From the NCBI RefSeq assembly GCF_001905825.1, contig NZ_LIVV01000014.1:1-64000 (forward strand): 64,000 bases of DNA, written 5' to 3'. This stretch comes from Streptomyces sp. CB02009. GTDB taxonomy: Bacteria; Actinomycetota; Actinomycetes; Streptomycetales; Streptomycetaceae. Every line of letters starts with the position of its first letter. Within the stretch, counting starts at the first letter, position 1. The notes under the pieces are model-generated. The model made no database searches and was not told the origin of the DNA. It saw only the letters and a list, made by a program, of their open reading frames with translations. The position numbers and the translations under genes are program-made. Shown one piece after another: positions 1 to 7,829 of this stretch.

Positions 1-300
1 CCCGCGGAGCGGGTACCACCTCGCTGCGCGAGGTGCAAGCGAACCCCCGCGCTGCGCGCGGGGGTTGCGCTCCCGCTCCGCGGGAGCGCTGGTGACCCGC
101 TGCGCGGGTCACTCACTTCCTGCGCTGCGCTTCGGAAGTGATGCTCCGTTCGCTGCGCTTCCGGAGCTGCGGGGCTGTGCCCCGCTGGCCCGGGGGTTTC
201 GCTTCGCTTCACCCCGGGCCGGCGAGTCCGCTGCGCTTCCTCGCCTGAACGGTCCTTCCTGCTGCGCCTCCAGGACCTTGGGCCCACTGCGTGGGCTTGG
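1..300. repeat. Streptomyces-type telomere (replicon end)
   Basis: The window opens with consecutive palindromes whose loops are three bases: 1-13 (arms CCCGC/GCGGG), 18-34 (ACCTCGC, TGC loop), 42-66 (11-bp arms, TGC loop), 67-89 (10-bp arms, TCC loop), 92-112 (9-bp arms, TGC loop) and 114-140 (CACTTCC/GGAAGTG). Looser CTGCGCTT-containing repeats continue to about 300. The opening 13 bases and the palindrome order agree, as I remember them, with archetypal chromosome and linear-plasmid telomeres of Streptomyces, where the 3' strand folds during terminal-protein-primed end patching. The tap and tpg genes nearby support this. I therefore take base 1 as the physical end of a linear replicon. Confidence 0.9.
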
Positions 301-835
301 CTGGCTGCGAGGGTGGGGATGGTTCGTTCGTGCGAGTTCCAGTGCAGTGCATGCATCAGGTTGATACATGCATGTAGCTTTGGCGAAAAGGCGAGACACC
401 CCCCAACCACCTGGACGGGGCGTGTTTTTTGGGGAAACGTCAGCGCCCTTGTTTTGCCACCCAGTCATGCAAGGAATCATGAATTGAGCGCCTTCGGGCC
501 TTAGCTACAAGACAGTATCTCGGATTTCGGAGAGCATGAATTCCGACGTACGGAGGTACCGGAGCCGAATCGCCCTTTGGGCCGGGCTGCGGAACCCGCC
601 TGGGAGGCTGGCCCTGCCTCCTGGTGCTTGTTGGTCACGGTCGGCACCGCCCGAGACCCACAGCCGCTGCCGCTCTGCCGCCGCCTACGGTCTGCGCGGT
701 CTCACGGGCCCGCACGCGAAGCCGCCTCAGCCACCAGGGGTCCGGCCGGCGCCTGCGGGTGGACCTTAGCCACCTAATACTTACGCAGATCAAGAACCCG
801 CTGGTCAGCGGCCTGCACATCCGGCGATCTGTCAC
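301..835. other. gene-free subtelomeric spacer
   Basis: I see no convincing gene here; the open frames lack codon structure and ribosome sites. The only clear structure is an imperfect inverted repeat at 348-372 (TGCATGCATCA, 3-nt loop, TGATACATGCA), which could be an operator or protein-binding site. Confidence 0.5.
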
Positions 836-892
836 CTCAGGAGGTACACAACGTCTGCGATGTGTACCTCCTGAGTAGTCACATCGCAGACG
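836..892 (+). promoter_or_regulatory. two mutually exclusive perfect hairpins upstream of rep-like genes
   Basis: Arms 836-850 and 861-875 are 15 bp and perfectly complementary (CTCAGGAGGTACACA), with a 10-nt loop. The loop and the start of the right arm (852-864, CGTCTGCGATGTG) are perfectly complementary to 880-892. An RNA could form either hairpin but not both. This arrangement resembles attenuation or antisense-RNA copy-number control, or nested protein sites, in front of the RepL-like genes. The role is inferred. Confidence 0.6.
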
Positions 893-894
893 AA

Positions 895-1067
895 ATGTCA
901 GCCAGACCGACAGGTTTGGGCTCGAAACGTCAGTCAGGCTGACGTTTACGATGGCGTCCCGCTGAACGGTCTGCCATCGCCTGGAGGGGGGAGATCTGTC
1001 CCCCCTGGGGAGACACAACACGCCGGAATGTCAGTGAGACCGACATATCTGTCGGCCTGGCTGACAT
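895..1067. repeat. iteron-like repeats upstream of rep-like gene
   Basis: An 18-bp unit, ATGTCAGNNAGRCCGACA, occurs at 895-912, at 1028-1045 and inverted at 1050-1067; the last two form one large inverted repeat. A related unit with arms AAACGTCAG/CTGACGTTT lies near 925-947. Repeats placed just before the first replication-type gene fit an origin or a rep operator. Confidence 0.6.
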
Positions 1068-1107
1068 ACTGCTGGCGTCCAAGATCAGCGAAGTGGAGAG
1101 CAGCCTC

Positions 1108-1815
1108 GTGACACCCGAGCCACAGCGCCGTCGGCCCGCATCGAAGCGGGCAGTGCGCCGTACGGAGCTGCCCCACGGTGATGAGATCCAAGCGTGGTCC
1201 AAGCCGGTGCAGCCGGTTGAGGACCTCGACTCGGTCGCTCGCCGCTACCCGCGCCGGAAGCTCTCGCTGAGCAGCGAGCGCAAGCCGCTGGAGTTCTACG
1301 AGCACCCGGAGCGCCCCAAGGCGTTCTCCATGGACTCGCTGGAGTTCTTCTTCCTGATCGCGCAGTACTTCCGTGAGGCGCTGCCGCTGCGGCTGATCCT
1401 GCTGCTGATCGCTTGCCAGAAGGCCGGCGGACGGATCCGGCTGACGCAGGAGGAGATGGCTACGGTCCTGGACGTGCCCCGAGCGAAGACCAACGAGGCG
1501 CTGCAGGAAGTCATGAGCCATGGCATCGTCTTCAAGGTGCGCCGCGGTGTCTACCAGTTCAACCCGCCCTACTCGTACCGTGTAGCGGAGTTCATCCCGG
1601 GCACGGAGCTGGTTGAAGCTGAGTACGTGCAGGTCGACCAAGACAAGACGATCGCGAAGATCCGCAGGGACGAGAGCCTGCCGGATCTAGTGCGGTTCCC
1701 GTCGCTGGAGCACATGCGCGAGGCGATTGAGGAACTGCGGAAGAAGCGGGCCGAAGAACGCGCTGCACGCCGACTGGCCCGTGCGCAGCGCCAGGAGGAG
1801 GGATCAGCCCAGTGA
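1108..1815 (+). CDS. winged-helix protein, RepL-like (putative replication initiator or control protein)
   Basis: This 235-residue protein has a central winged-helix region (TQEEMATVLDVPRAKTNEAL followed by a GVYQFNPPY segment) resembling the DNA-binding part of plasmid RepL proteins, plus a basic Lys/Arg/Glu-rich C-terminal helix. GTG at 1108 is preferred because GGAGAG lies seven bases upstream; GTG at 1093 is an alternative. It sits directly behind iterons and is translationally coupled to a second, shorter protein with the same GVYQ-INP motif. A role in plasmid replication or copy control is inferred from position and fold; a MarR-like regulator is the alternative. Confidence 0.6.
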   Translation: MTPEPQRRRPASKRAVRRTELPHGDEIQAWSKPVQPVEDLDSVARRYPRRKLSLSSERKPLEFYEHPERPKAFSMDSLEFFFLIAQYFREALPLRLILLLIACQKAGGRIRLTQEEMATVLDVPRAKTNEALQEVMSHGIVFKVRRGVYQFNPPYSYRVAEFIPGTELVEAEYVQVDQDKTIAKIRRDESLPDLVRFPSLEHMREAIEELRKKRAEERAARRLARAQRQEEGSAQ

Positions 1816-2285
1816 GTACCTTGAAGTGGTCGGCGACCAACGCCGACGGTCTTCTCGCTGACCTGGACCTGCCGCCCGCCGCCTACCGGGCGCTGCTGAA
1901 GCTCCGGGCGCGGAGCGAGGCCGGCGGACGCATCGCGATGGACCAGGCCACCCTCGGCGAATTGCTCGGGCTCAGCCGTCCCAGCGTGAACGCCGCACTG
2001 CGGGAACTGGAGCTGGCCAAGCTCGTCAAGAAGGTCCGCAACGGCGTCTACCAGATCAACCCGATGCTGGCCGGCTACAACTCCCCCGAGGACGCCCTCG
2101 ACGCCGTCAAAGCGATGCCCAAGGCAGACCGGCTGGACAGCAAGACCTACGTGACGGACTACCACCGGGCCGTCGCCGCCTACCAGGACCAGCTCGCCGA
2201 GCAGCGTAAGAAGCGCGCGGCCGTGGCCGCTGCCAAGAAGGCCGCGGCCACCAAGAGGCGCGGTTCGCTGCACGCCGTCAGCTGA
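1812..2285 (+). CDS. winged-helix protein, RepL-like, coupled to the preceding gene
   Basis: This 157-residue protein has the winged-helix pattern TLGELLGLSRPSVNAALREL followed by VRNGVYQINPM, the wing signature of RepL-type plasmid proteins, and a basic Ala/Lys-rich tail. Its GTG overlaps the TGA of the upstream gene (GTGA), and a GGAGGAGGGA ribosome site lies inside the upstream gene, so the two are probably made together. The two proteins look like diverged paralogues and may act as a pair at the iterons. Confidence 0.6.
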   Translation: MSTLKWSATNADGLLADLDLPPAAYRALLKLRARSEAGGRIAMDQATLGELLGLSRPSVNAALRELELAKLVKKVRNGVYQINPMLAGYNSPEDALDAVKAMPKADRLDSKTYVTDYHRAVAAYQDQLAEQRKKRAAVAAAKKAAATKRRGSLHAVS

Positions 2286-2483
2286 TCCGGCAGGCTCCTC
2301 CCACAGGTATCGGCGCTGCACCCTCCACTGGCGCAGCGCCGATCGCGTGCTAGTCCTAGGTCCTCCTTGTACTCGGGCGATCCCTCACCAACTGATAGAC
2401 CCGATCCCTCACCAAACGAAGGACACGCGCAGAGGCCGGCCGCGTCAGCAGCGCGCGGTCCACCTGGTCCAGGACGTCGCGAG
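2286..2483. other. spacer with a short direct repeat
   Basis: No gene seen. The 14-mer CGATCCCTCACCAA occurs twice, at 2378-2391 and 2402-2415, 24 bp apart. Its meaning is unknown. Confidence 0.4.
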
Positions 2484-2724
2484 TCAGACCTCGATGAAGG
2501 CGACCACGAGCCGGACGCGTTCGACATCGTCGACGTACTGGCGCAGCCGCGGGCCGGTGCTGTCGCCGGGCAGGTGTTCGCCGGCCTCGGGGTCGACGGA
2601 GATGACGACCAGGGCGCGGTCCAGGGCGTGTAGCTCGGCTTCGCTGGTGATGGGCGTCCAGCTGCTTGGCGGCGGAGACGGAGAACGCGATCCGGGCGCG
2701 GCGGGGGCCGTGCGCTGCGGGCAT
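2484..2724 (-). pseudogene. small unknown protein, frameshifted
   Basis: Reading from ATG at 2724, the first ~24 residues (ending AAKQLDA) and the remainder (PITSEAELHALDRALVVISV... to AFIEV, stop at 2484) are in different frames, separated by one apparent extra base. Together they give a plausible ~80-residue acidic protein of unknown function. The start overlaps the stop of the gene behind it by one base (TGATG), so the two were once an operon. Confidence 0.5.
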
Positions 2725-3590
2725 CAGGCGACGGCCGGGCGCTGGGCGGCGAGCCGGGCGAGGTGGGCCTCGCGCAGCTCCTCCCACGGCGTACAGTCCT
2801 CCACCGAGGGCAGGCCATTGGCGGCGATGTCCTCCAGGGCGGCGGCGAGCGGCTCGGCGCTCTCGCGGGTCTTGGCCGCGTACGCGCGCAGAGCCGGGGC
2901 GTGAACACCAGCTCGTCGACGGCGGCGCCGGGGACCAGGCGGGCAGGTTCGGCAAGCAGCGCGGCGTGGGCGAGGACCGGCGGGGCGAGAAGGCCGGCGG
3001 CGGCTTCACGGGCAGCCGGGGCGCGGTAGTGCCTGCGGGGCGCGGCCAGGGCGTGCGCGAGCCAGGCGTCGACGTCGACCTGGACGTACCCGCCGGCTCG
3101 CCGGGGCAGCTCGTCGTGCACGGCTTCGTCCCCGTCGCGAGGCTCGGTCTGCTCCAGGGCGTTCAGCGCGCGCAGCGCCTGGAGCTCGTCGACGCGGGCC
3201 GCGACCCGGGCGGCTTCGCGCAGCTCGCGCCTCGCGGTCTGCGGCGGCCGCAACTTCGGCGGCGAGCTCGTCCCGGACGACATCGTCGGCGTCCGGGACG
3301 TAGACGGTGCCTGCCGGCGCGGCCGCGAGCAGCTGGTCGAGGCGGTCCCACTCCGCGAGCTCCGCCCGGCCGCGGACGTCGTCGGCCAGGTCCTCGTGGC
3401 GGGGGTCTTGGCGCGGGTCGAAGCGGGCGTCGTCGAGGGCCACCGCGGCAACGGAGGCATCCATGCCCTTCGCCCGGCGCCGTACGGCGCGGCGGCCGAT
3501 GCGGGCCGGGTCGACCGGCTCGCGGGGCGCGGCGACGCGCGGGGCGAGCGGGCTGCCGGCGGTACGCCGGGGCGGCCAAGGCGTGGTCAT
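2724..3590 (-). pseudogene. unknown plasmid protein with at least two frameshifts
   Basis: Actinobacterial coding pattern runs through three frames in order: residues from ATG at 3590 to about AAEVAAAAD, then TARRELREAARVAARVDELQ onward to AVDELVFTP, then LRAYAAKTRESAEPLAAALE to the stop at 2724. The reconstructed protein is about 285 residues, Ala/Arg/Asp-rich and probably helical. I do not recognise it. The frame breaks could be decay or assembly indels; the neighbouring genes are also broken, which favours decay. Confidence 0.5.
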
Positions 3591-3696
3591 CGTCGGCTCT
3601 CGTCTTCGTGGTGCGGATTCGGGGAGCGGGCCGCCGCCAGAGCGCTGTGCGGCGGCCCGTCGGATATGTTTCTGGCAGGTCGTGAATTCGTCCGGG

Positions 3697-4282
3697 TCAG
3701 AATCGTAATTCCATTTTCAAGACCTGTGTGAAATCTGCGGCCAGACCATGGGCACGGGTGCCCCAGTCGGTGAAATACCACTCCGTGATGGCCTCCGCGA
3801 CGATCAGATGCAGGTCCTCCTCCGTCGCACTGGCCTCCTGGAGCTCCAGGATCTGCTTCGCGTAGGCGGGCGAGATTGCCGTGGTGACCTGGCGCTCGCG
3901 GCCGTCGTCCGAGCTGCCCTTGCACGTGAATCCGAAGGCCGTCACGTTCACCATCATCCCTCTGGAGGTGACCGCCGCCTCACGTACCTGTGCTCTGACC
4001 TGGGGTTGCCACTCGGATTCCGCCTCCTCCGCCAGGGCGGCTTGCAGGCGCTTCTGCCGGGTCGTCAGGTCCCGGCGCGGTAGCGCTCCACCGTTCGGCG
4101 CGAGACACCCGGCGCTCCGCCAGGGTCTTGGTCGAGCCCTTCGTCCGCGTGAGGAGGAATTTCACCTGAGCCTTTTCGGGTTTTGGCGCGGGCCGGGTGA
4201 ACACCTGGCGCTCCGCCCGGGCGAGGGCTTCCAGGACGTTGCCGCGGCGCGGGGCCGGCTGCTGCTGTTCGTGATCGCTCAT
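3697..4282 (-). pseudogene. degenerate second terminal-protein gene (tpg paralogue)
   Basis: From ATG at 4282 the N-terminus (QVFTRPAPKPEKAQVKFLL then TKGSTKTLAE) matches the start of the intact Tpg at 4784-5341 (KAFTRPAPKNAGPQMRYLV). The next segment, VSRRTVERY, is in another frame, and the C-terminal half (QKRLQAALAEEAESEWQPQ, then ISPAYAKQILELQE to a Phe end at 3697) is in a third. At least two indels break it. It is a diverged copy, not a recent duplicate. Confidence 0.75.
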
Positions 4283-4295
4283 TCCCAACACGGTC

Positions 4296-4726
4296 GTGGT
4301 CATCCCCCACGTGGTCGTCGATGAAATCGACAAGAAGTCCTGCGCCACGAGCGACACCATCCGGCGGCGAGCCCGGGGCGTCTTCGCCCTGCTGGAGCAG
4401 ACCCTCACGGAGCAGCGCCAGGGCCAGGCGACCGCCGGCGGGGTACGGATCGAGGTGCTCCTCGACGAGCCCCAGCACGTGCGGCTGCCGAACATCGACG
4501 ACGAGATCGTGGCCGGGCCTGCGAACTCCAGCAGTCCATCGCACCGGTCCAGGTCACGGTCCTGACGGGCGACAACGGCATGAGGGCGCGAGCGCTCGCC
4601 TGGGGTCTGGACGCCGAGAAGCTGCCGGAGAAGTACAAGATCGAGCAAATCACGGCCGGGCAGAAGGACGAGTACCTGCGGACTATCACGGCGCCGGACG
4701 AGTCGGAGCCCGCTTCCGTACCCTGA
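4296..4726 (+). pseudogene. truncated, frameshifted PIN-domain protein
   Basis: The segment VVIPHVVVDEIDKKS, RRRARGVFALLEQ and GVRIEVLLDEP...HVRLPNIDDEIV looks like the body of a PIN-domain ribonuclease-like protein. The continuation with the typical VTVLTGDNGMRARALAWGL motif is in another frame after about 4520 and stops at 4724-4726. The normal N-terminus is missing. It points head-on toward the broken tpg copy, so an insertion or recombination event probably joined these remnants. Confidence 0.6.
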
Positions 4727-4737
4727 CCGCAGAAACC

Positions 4738-4771
4738 GAGCGGGCCCGGACCAAACGGTCCGGGCCCGCTC
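4738..4771. terminator. bidirectional hairpin terminator
   Basis: Perfect 15-bp arms (GAGCGGGCCCGGACC and its complement) with an AAAC loop lie between the converging PIN remnant and tpg. Confidence 0.8.
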
Positions 4772-4783
4772 GCGTCCGGGGTT

Positions 4784-5341
4784 CTACAGGTCGAACTCGA
4801 GGTGCTCGATGTCCGTGAACCGGACCTCCTCCAGACTCCCGGCGCGGTGGCCGCCGTCCTGGAAGTACACCTCCTTGAGGGCTTCCGCGGCGATCTCCTG
4901 GAGCTGCTGGTCGCTTGCGCCGACTTCTTGGGCTTCGAAGAGGCGAGCGGCGTAGGTCGGGGGCAGGGCGACGGTAAGGTGCCGGATGCGGTCCTGGTCC
5001 GTGGACCCGATCGGCGCGGTGTAGCCCATGCGAGCGCGGGTGTCGATGACGATGCCGCCTGTAGAGGCCGCCTTCGCCCTGGCCCTGGCCCGGATCTGCG
5101 GCTGCCAGCGGGCTTTCACCTCACGCTCAAGGCGCGCGGCCAGGTCGGCGCGGGGCTTCTTGATCTGGTCCTTCACGTAGCGCTCGACGGTGCGCTGGGT
5201 GACCCGCAGCATCTGCGCGACTGCCTTCGTGCCGCCGAGCTGCTTGACGAGGTACCGCATCTGCGGGCCCGCATTCTTGGGCGCCGGGCGGGTGAACGCC
5301 TTCTGCACCGCCTTCTCCAGGCCGTCCCCGAACAGGCTCAT
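4784..5341 (-). CDS. tpg: telomere terminal protein Tpg
   Basis: This 185-residue basic protein is the expected size for Streptomyces Tpg, which is covalently attached to the 5' ends of linear replicons and primes end patching. Family features I recognise are the MSLFGDGL start, FTRPAPKNAGPQMRYLV, an HTH-like segment (VAQMLRVTQRTVERYVKDQ), the GGIVIDTRARMGY stretch and the HLEFDL end. It lies 12 nt behind the tap second half in the usual tap-tpg order, with a purine-rich ribosome site (GGAGAGGG). Its presence makes the end-replication system of this replicon potentially self-sufficient. Confidence 0.93.
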   Translation of the reverse strand: MSLFGDGLEKAVQKAFTRPAPKNAGPQMRYLVKQLGGTKAVAQMLRVTQRTVERYVKDQIKKPRADLAARLEREVKARWQPQIRARARAKAASTGGIVIDTRARMGYTAPIGSTDQDRIRHLTVALPPTYAARLFEAQEVGASDQQLQEIAAEALKEVYFQDGGHRAGSLEEVRFTDIEHLEFDL

Positions 5342-5353
5342 CGTGGCCCTCTC

Positions 5354-6319
5354 CTACTCTCCGTTGTCGGCGTCGGTGACGGTGCCGTCCTTGATGTAGC
5401 GGGCGAGGTTGAGTTCCGGGGCATTAAACCGCTCGCGGACTTCCTCGCCCCACAGGACGGGCTGGGTGCCCTCGTGCTTGACCAGGCCGGGGTTGATGCC
5501 GAGCTTGAACCCGCCGGGTAGCGGCTTGTCCTCCCGGTAGGGCAGGAAGTCCAGCGGCGAAGGCCCATCGGAGGCGTAGACGACGCAGTCGGACAGGATC
5601 GCGATCGGGTACTGGCCGGTGAACGCGGCGTGCTTGACGATCTTCCTGTGGAGGTTGATGCGGGTGCGGGAGATGACCGCCGCCCGGATGTCCGGCCGCC
5701 AGGTCGGGCGGGACAGGGCACGCCACGGTTCGCCCGGACGCCAGCCCTCGGCCCGGGGCCGCTCGCGCAGCTTGCCCAGACCGCCCTTGACCGTCGCCTT
5801 GACCGCCGAGACGACGATTCCCAGCTCCGGGTCGCGGGCCTTGTAGCCGTTCATCGCCGTGAGGAAGTCGGCCGGGGGGAGATCGGCTTCGACACCGAGG
5901 TCCGCCATCGTGGCGAGGTAGGCGTCGCGGAGCCGCTGGTACCAGCCGTCCAGGTACCGGCCCGTCTCGTACCGAACCCATGCCTCGACTGGGCGCACCT
6001 CGTAGCCGAGCTCCGCCGCGTAGGCGACGGTGGGCGTCGCGTACCAGGCCGGGCCCTCGGGCCGCTCGCCCTTAGGCGTGAATGGGGAGGGCAGCAGCGA
6101 ACCGTCCAGGTTCACCCACTCCTTGCCGACCTTCACGCGGGACAGGTCGACGTGGGAGAGGTCGACCAGCCAGGAGCCGGGCAGCTTCGGGTCGAACACG
6201 GGTGCCTTGGCGTGCGTCGCCTCGCCGAGGCCGACGGTCAGTCCGTTGGCGCCGGCGGCGAAGGCCATGTTGACGTCAATGCCGACCAGGTGGCGCAGGG
6301 TGCACTCCGCATCGGTCAT
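5354..6319 (-). CDS. tap: telomere-associated protein Tap, C-terminal part
   Basis: Tap binds the telomere 3' overhang and recruits Tpg. This 321-residue frame starts at an ATG overlapping the stop of the upstream N-terminal frame (ATGA, 6316-6319) and carries the C-terminal half, including IDVNMAFAAGANGL, WLVDLSHVDLSRV and AVISRTRINLHRKIVKHAAF. With the upstream 428 residues the total (749) is close to the usual Tap length of about 740. Either Tap is made here as two coupled polypeptides or a 1-nt change split one gene. Confidence 0.8.
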   Translation of the reverse strand: MTDAECTLRHLVGIDVNMAFAAGANGLTVGLGEATHAKAPVFDPKLPGSWLVDLSHVDLSRVKVGKEWVNLDGSLLPSPFTPKGERPEGPAWYATPTVAYAAELGYEVRPVEAWVRYETGRYLDGWYQRLRDAYLATMADLGVEADLPPADFLTAMNGYKARDPELGIVVSAVKATVKGGLGKLRERPRAEGWRPGEPWRALSRPTWRPDIRAAVISRTRINLHRKIVKHAAFTGQYPIAILSDCVVYASDGPSPLDFLPYREDKPLPGGFKLGINPGLVKHEGTQPVLWGEEVRERFNAPELNLARYIKDGTVTDADNGE

Positions 6320-7602
6320 CGGACGTGCCCGAACAGCTTCTCCGCCGGGCCGCGTACGTGGAACCGGGGCAGGTCCTTGAGGGCGGGGTGGCCGTCGGGG
6401 ACCTCGCAGGGCGGGAAGGCCATCGGGTCGATGGCGTCCTTGCCCAGGCTGCCGGGGTTGTGCTCCGAGTGCCGCTTGCCGTCGGCGTCCGGCGCGGAGG
6501 CCCGGGTCGGCGGGTGCAGGGCGGTCATCAGCTCTAGGCCGGTGACTGCGGTCGAGCCGCGCGGCGTCATCACACGCGAGGCGTACACGCCCAGGACGCG
6601 GGCGAGCTCCGCAGGGGGCAGCTGCCCGGCAGTACCCCAGAACCGGGTGTCCAGCGCGTTCCACGACGGGATGCACAGCTGCACGCAGGCCCGCTCCGAC
6701 CCGGTCGCGGGACGGTAGATCCGCGCCCACGGACCGAAGCCGCGCTTGGTCAGCTTCCACTCCGCACGCGCGAGTTGCTTGGTGACCTTGTGGCCCTCCG
6801 GTAGCCGGCCGGCGGTCCGCTCCTCCTCCGTGAGCGTGACGGGCAGGCCGTAGCGCTCGCACGCGGCCTCGGTGAGCACGATCAGCGGGTCGGCGTCCTT
6901 GCCCGGTCCGGACAGCTTCGGAGCACCGAGCTTGGCCTCGCGCAGCGTCCAGTCGACCAGGGCCGGGATGGACTTGGCGGGCACGTCCAGGACCAGGCCG
7001 CCGGTGCAGTACGCCAGCACCTTGCCGTCCTCGACGTCGACGACCGCCAGCGGGCCGTGCTCGAACCGCGGATCGGCGCCGCCCGCCGGGGCGCCGGCCG
7101 GGGCCGCCTTCTTCGCACCCGGGCGGCGCGACGTCGACGTTTCCCGGGTGGTGCGCGCCGGACGGGGCTCGGGGGCCGGAGCAGGGGTGGCGGGGGCTTG
7201 GGGGTGCTCGGGTGCCGACGCGCCCACAGCCTCGTTCGGCTTCTCCGTGGACACTTCGGCCGAGGCGGGCGAGTTGGTGAACGTCTCCGGGACCGGAGCG
7301 GTCTCGGCAGGCGCCGGGGCAGGCCCGGTCGTCGCAGGACCGGCCAAGCTGGGGCCACCGGCGGCGGGGTAGAGCTTGGCGAGCCCGTCCAGGAGCCGGG
7401 CGTACGCGTCACGCTCGGGCGGGCGCGGTTCGGTCTTGCCGGACTCCCAGTTCGTGACCGTGGCCCGGCGCACCTTCAGCGCGGCCGCGACCTCGTCGAC
7501 CGTCAGGGCATGGGCCTGCCGCAGACGCTTGCGCTCCTCGGGCGGCGGCAGGACGGCGCGGGACGCGAGCAGCGCGTCGACCGCGTCGAACAACTCGGAC
7601 AT
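6316..7602 (-). CDS. tap: telomere-associated protein Tap, N-terminal part with HTH
   Basis: This 428-residue frame from ATG 7602 (ribosome site GGAGG seven bases upstream) starts with an XRE-type helix-turn-helix (ALTVDEVAAALKVRRATVTN) and a Pro/Ala-rich linker (about residues 90-165). A conserved Tap core follows (LAVVDVEDGKVLAYCTGGLV; KRGFGPWARIYRPATGSERA). It ends GHVR followed by TGA, which overlaps the ATG of the remaining Tap sequence. The inverted repeat at 7650-7682 upstream is a candidate autoregulatory site for the HTH. Confidence 0.8.
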   Translation of the reverse strand: MSELFDAVDALLASRAVLPPPEERKRLRQAHALTVDEVAAALKVRRATVTNWESGKTEPRPPERDAYARLLDGLAKLYPAAGGPSLAGPATTGPAPAPAETAPVPETFTNSPASAEVSTEKPNEAVGASAPEHPQAPATPAPAPEPRPARTTRETSTSRRPGAKKAAPAGAPAGGADPRFEHGPLAVVDVEDGKVLAYCTGGLVLDVPAKSIPALVDWTLREAKLGAPKLSGPGKDADPLIVLTEAACERYGLPVTLTEEERTAGRLPEGHKVTKQLARAEWKLTKRGFGPWARIYRPATGSERACVQLCIPSWNALDTRFWGTAGQLPPAELARVLGVYASRVMTPRGSTAVTGLELMTALHPPTRASAPDADGKRHSEHNPGSLGKDAIDPMAFPPCEVPDGHPALKDLPRFHVRGPAEKLFGHVR

Positions 7603-7649
7603 GAAGCACCTCCTGACCCACCCTACCTCGCGGACCGCACATCCTGCGT

Positions 7650-7682
7650 ACGTTCTACGTACTTCTCGCGTACATAGAACGT
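7650..7682. promoter_or_regulatory. inverted repeat operator upstream of tap
   Basis: ACGTTCTACGTAC, a 7-nt spacer, then GTACATAGAACGT give 13-bp arms with one mismatch, 48 nt before the tap start. It is likely bound by a dimeric regulator, possibly Tap itself. Confidence 0.55.
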
Positions 7683-7829
7683 GCGGTGATGCATCTGGGG
7701 TGACGGTGATCCTGCCGCTCGTGTCTGTGCCCGCTGAGCCTTGGCCGTTCTTATGTCCAGCCGGGCCTTCGTCGCCCACACCGACGAATCCGCCGGAGCG
7801 GACCGGAAACCTGCAGCAGAGTGTCGCGG

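Noticed and set aside
1..140. Reading the terminal palindromes as transcription terminators or a CRISPR-like array.
   Set aside because: Stems differ in sequence and have 3-nt loops with no spacers; the order matches telomeres. No CRISPR array, tRNA or rRNA was seen anywhere in the window.
109..878. Several open frames of 60-130 codons in the first 900 bases.
   Set aside because: They overlap the telomere palindromes and hairpins and lack codon bias; treated as non-coding.
2484..4726. Treating all the frameshifts as sequencing errors.
   Set aside because: Missing N-terminus of the PIN gene, several indels per gene and strong divergence of the tpg copy favour real decay, although single indels cannot be excluded as errors.
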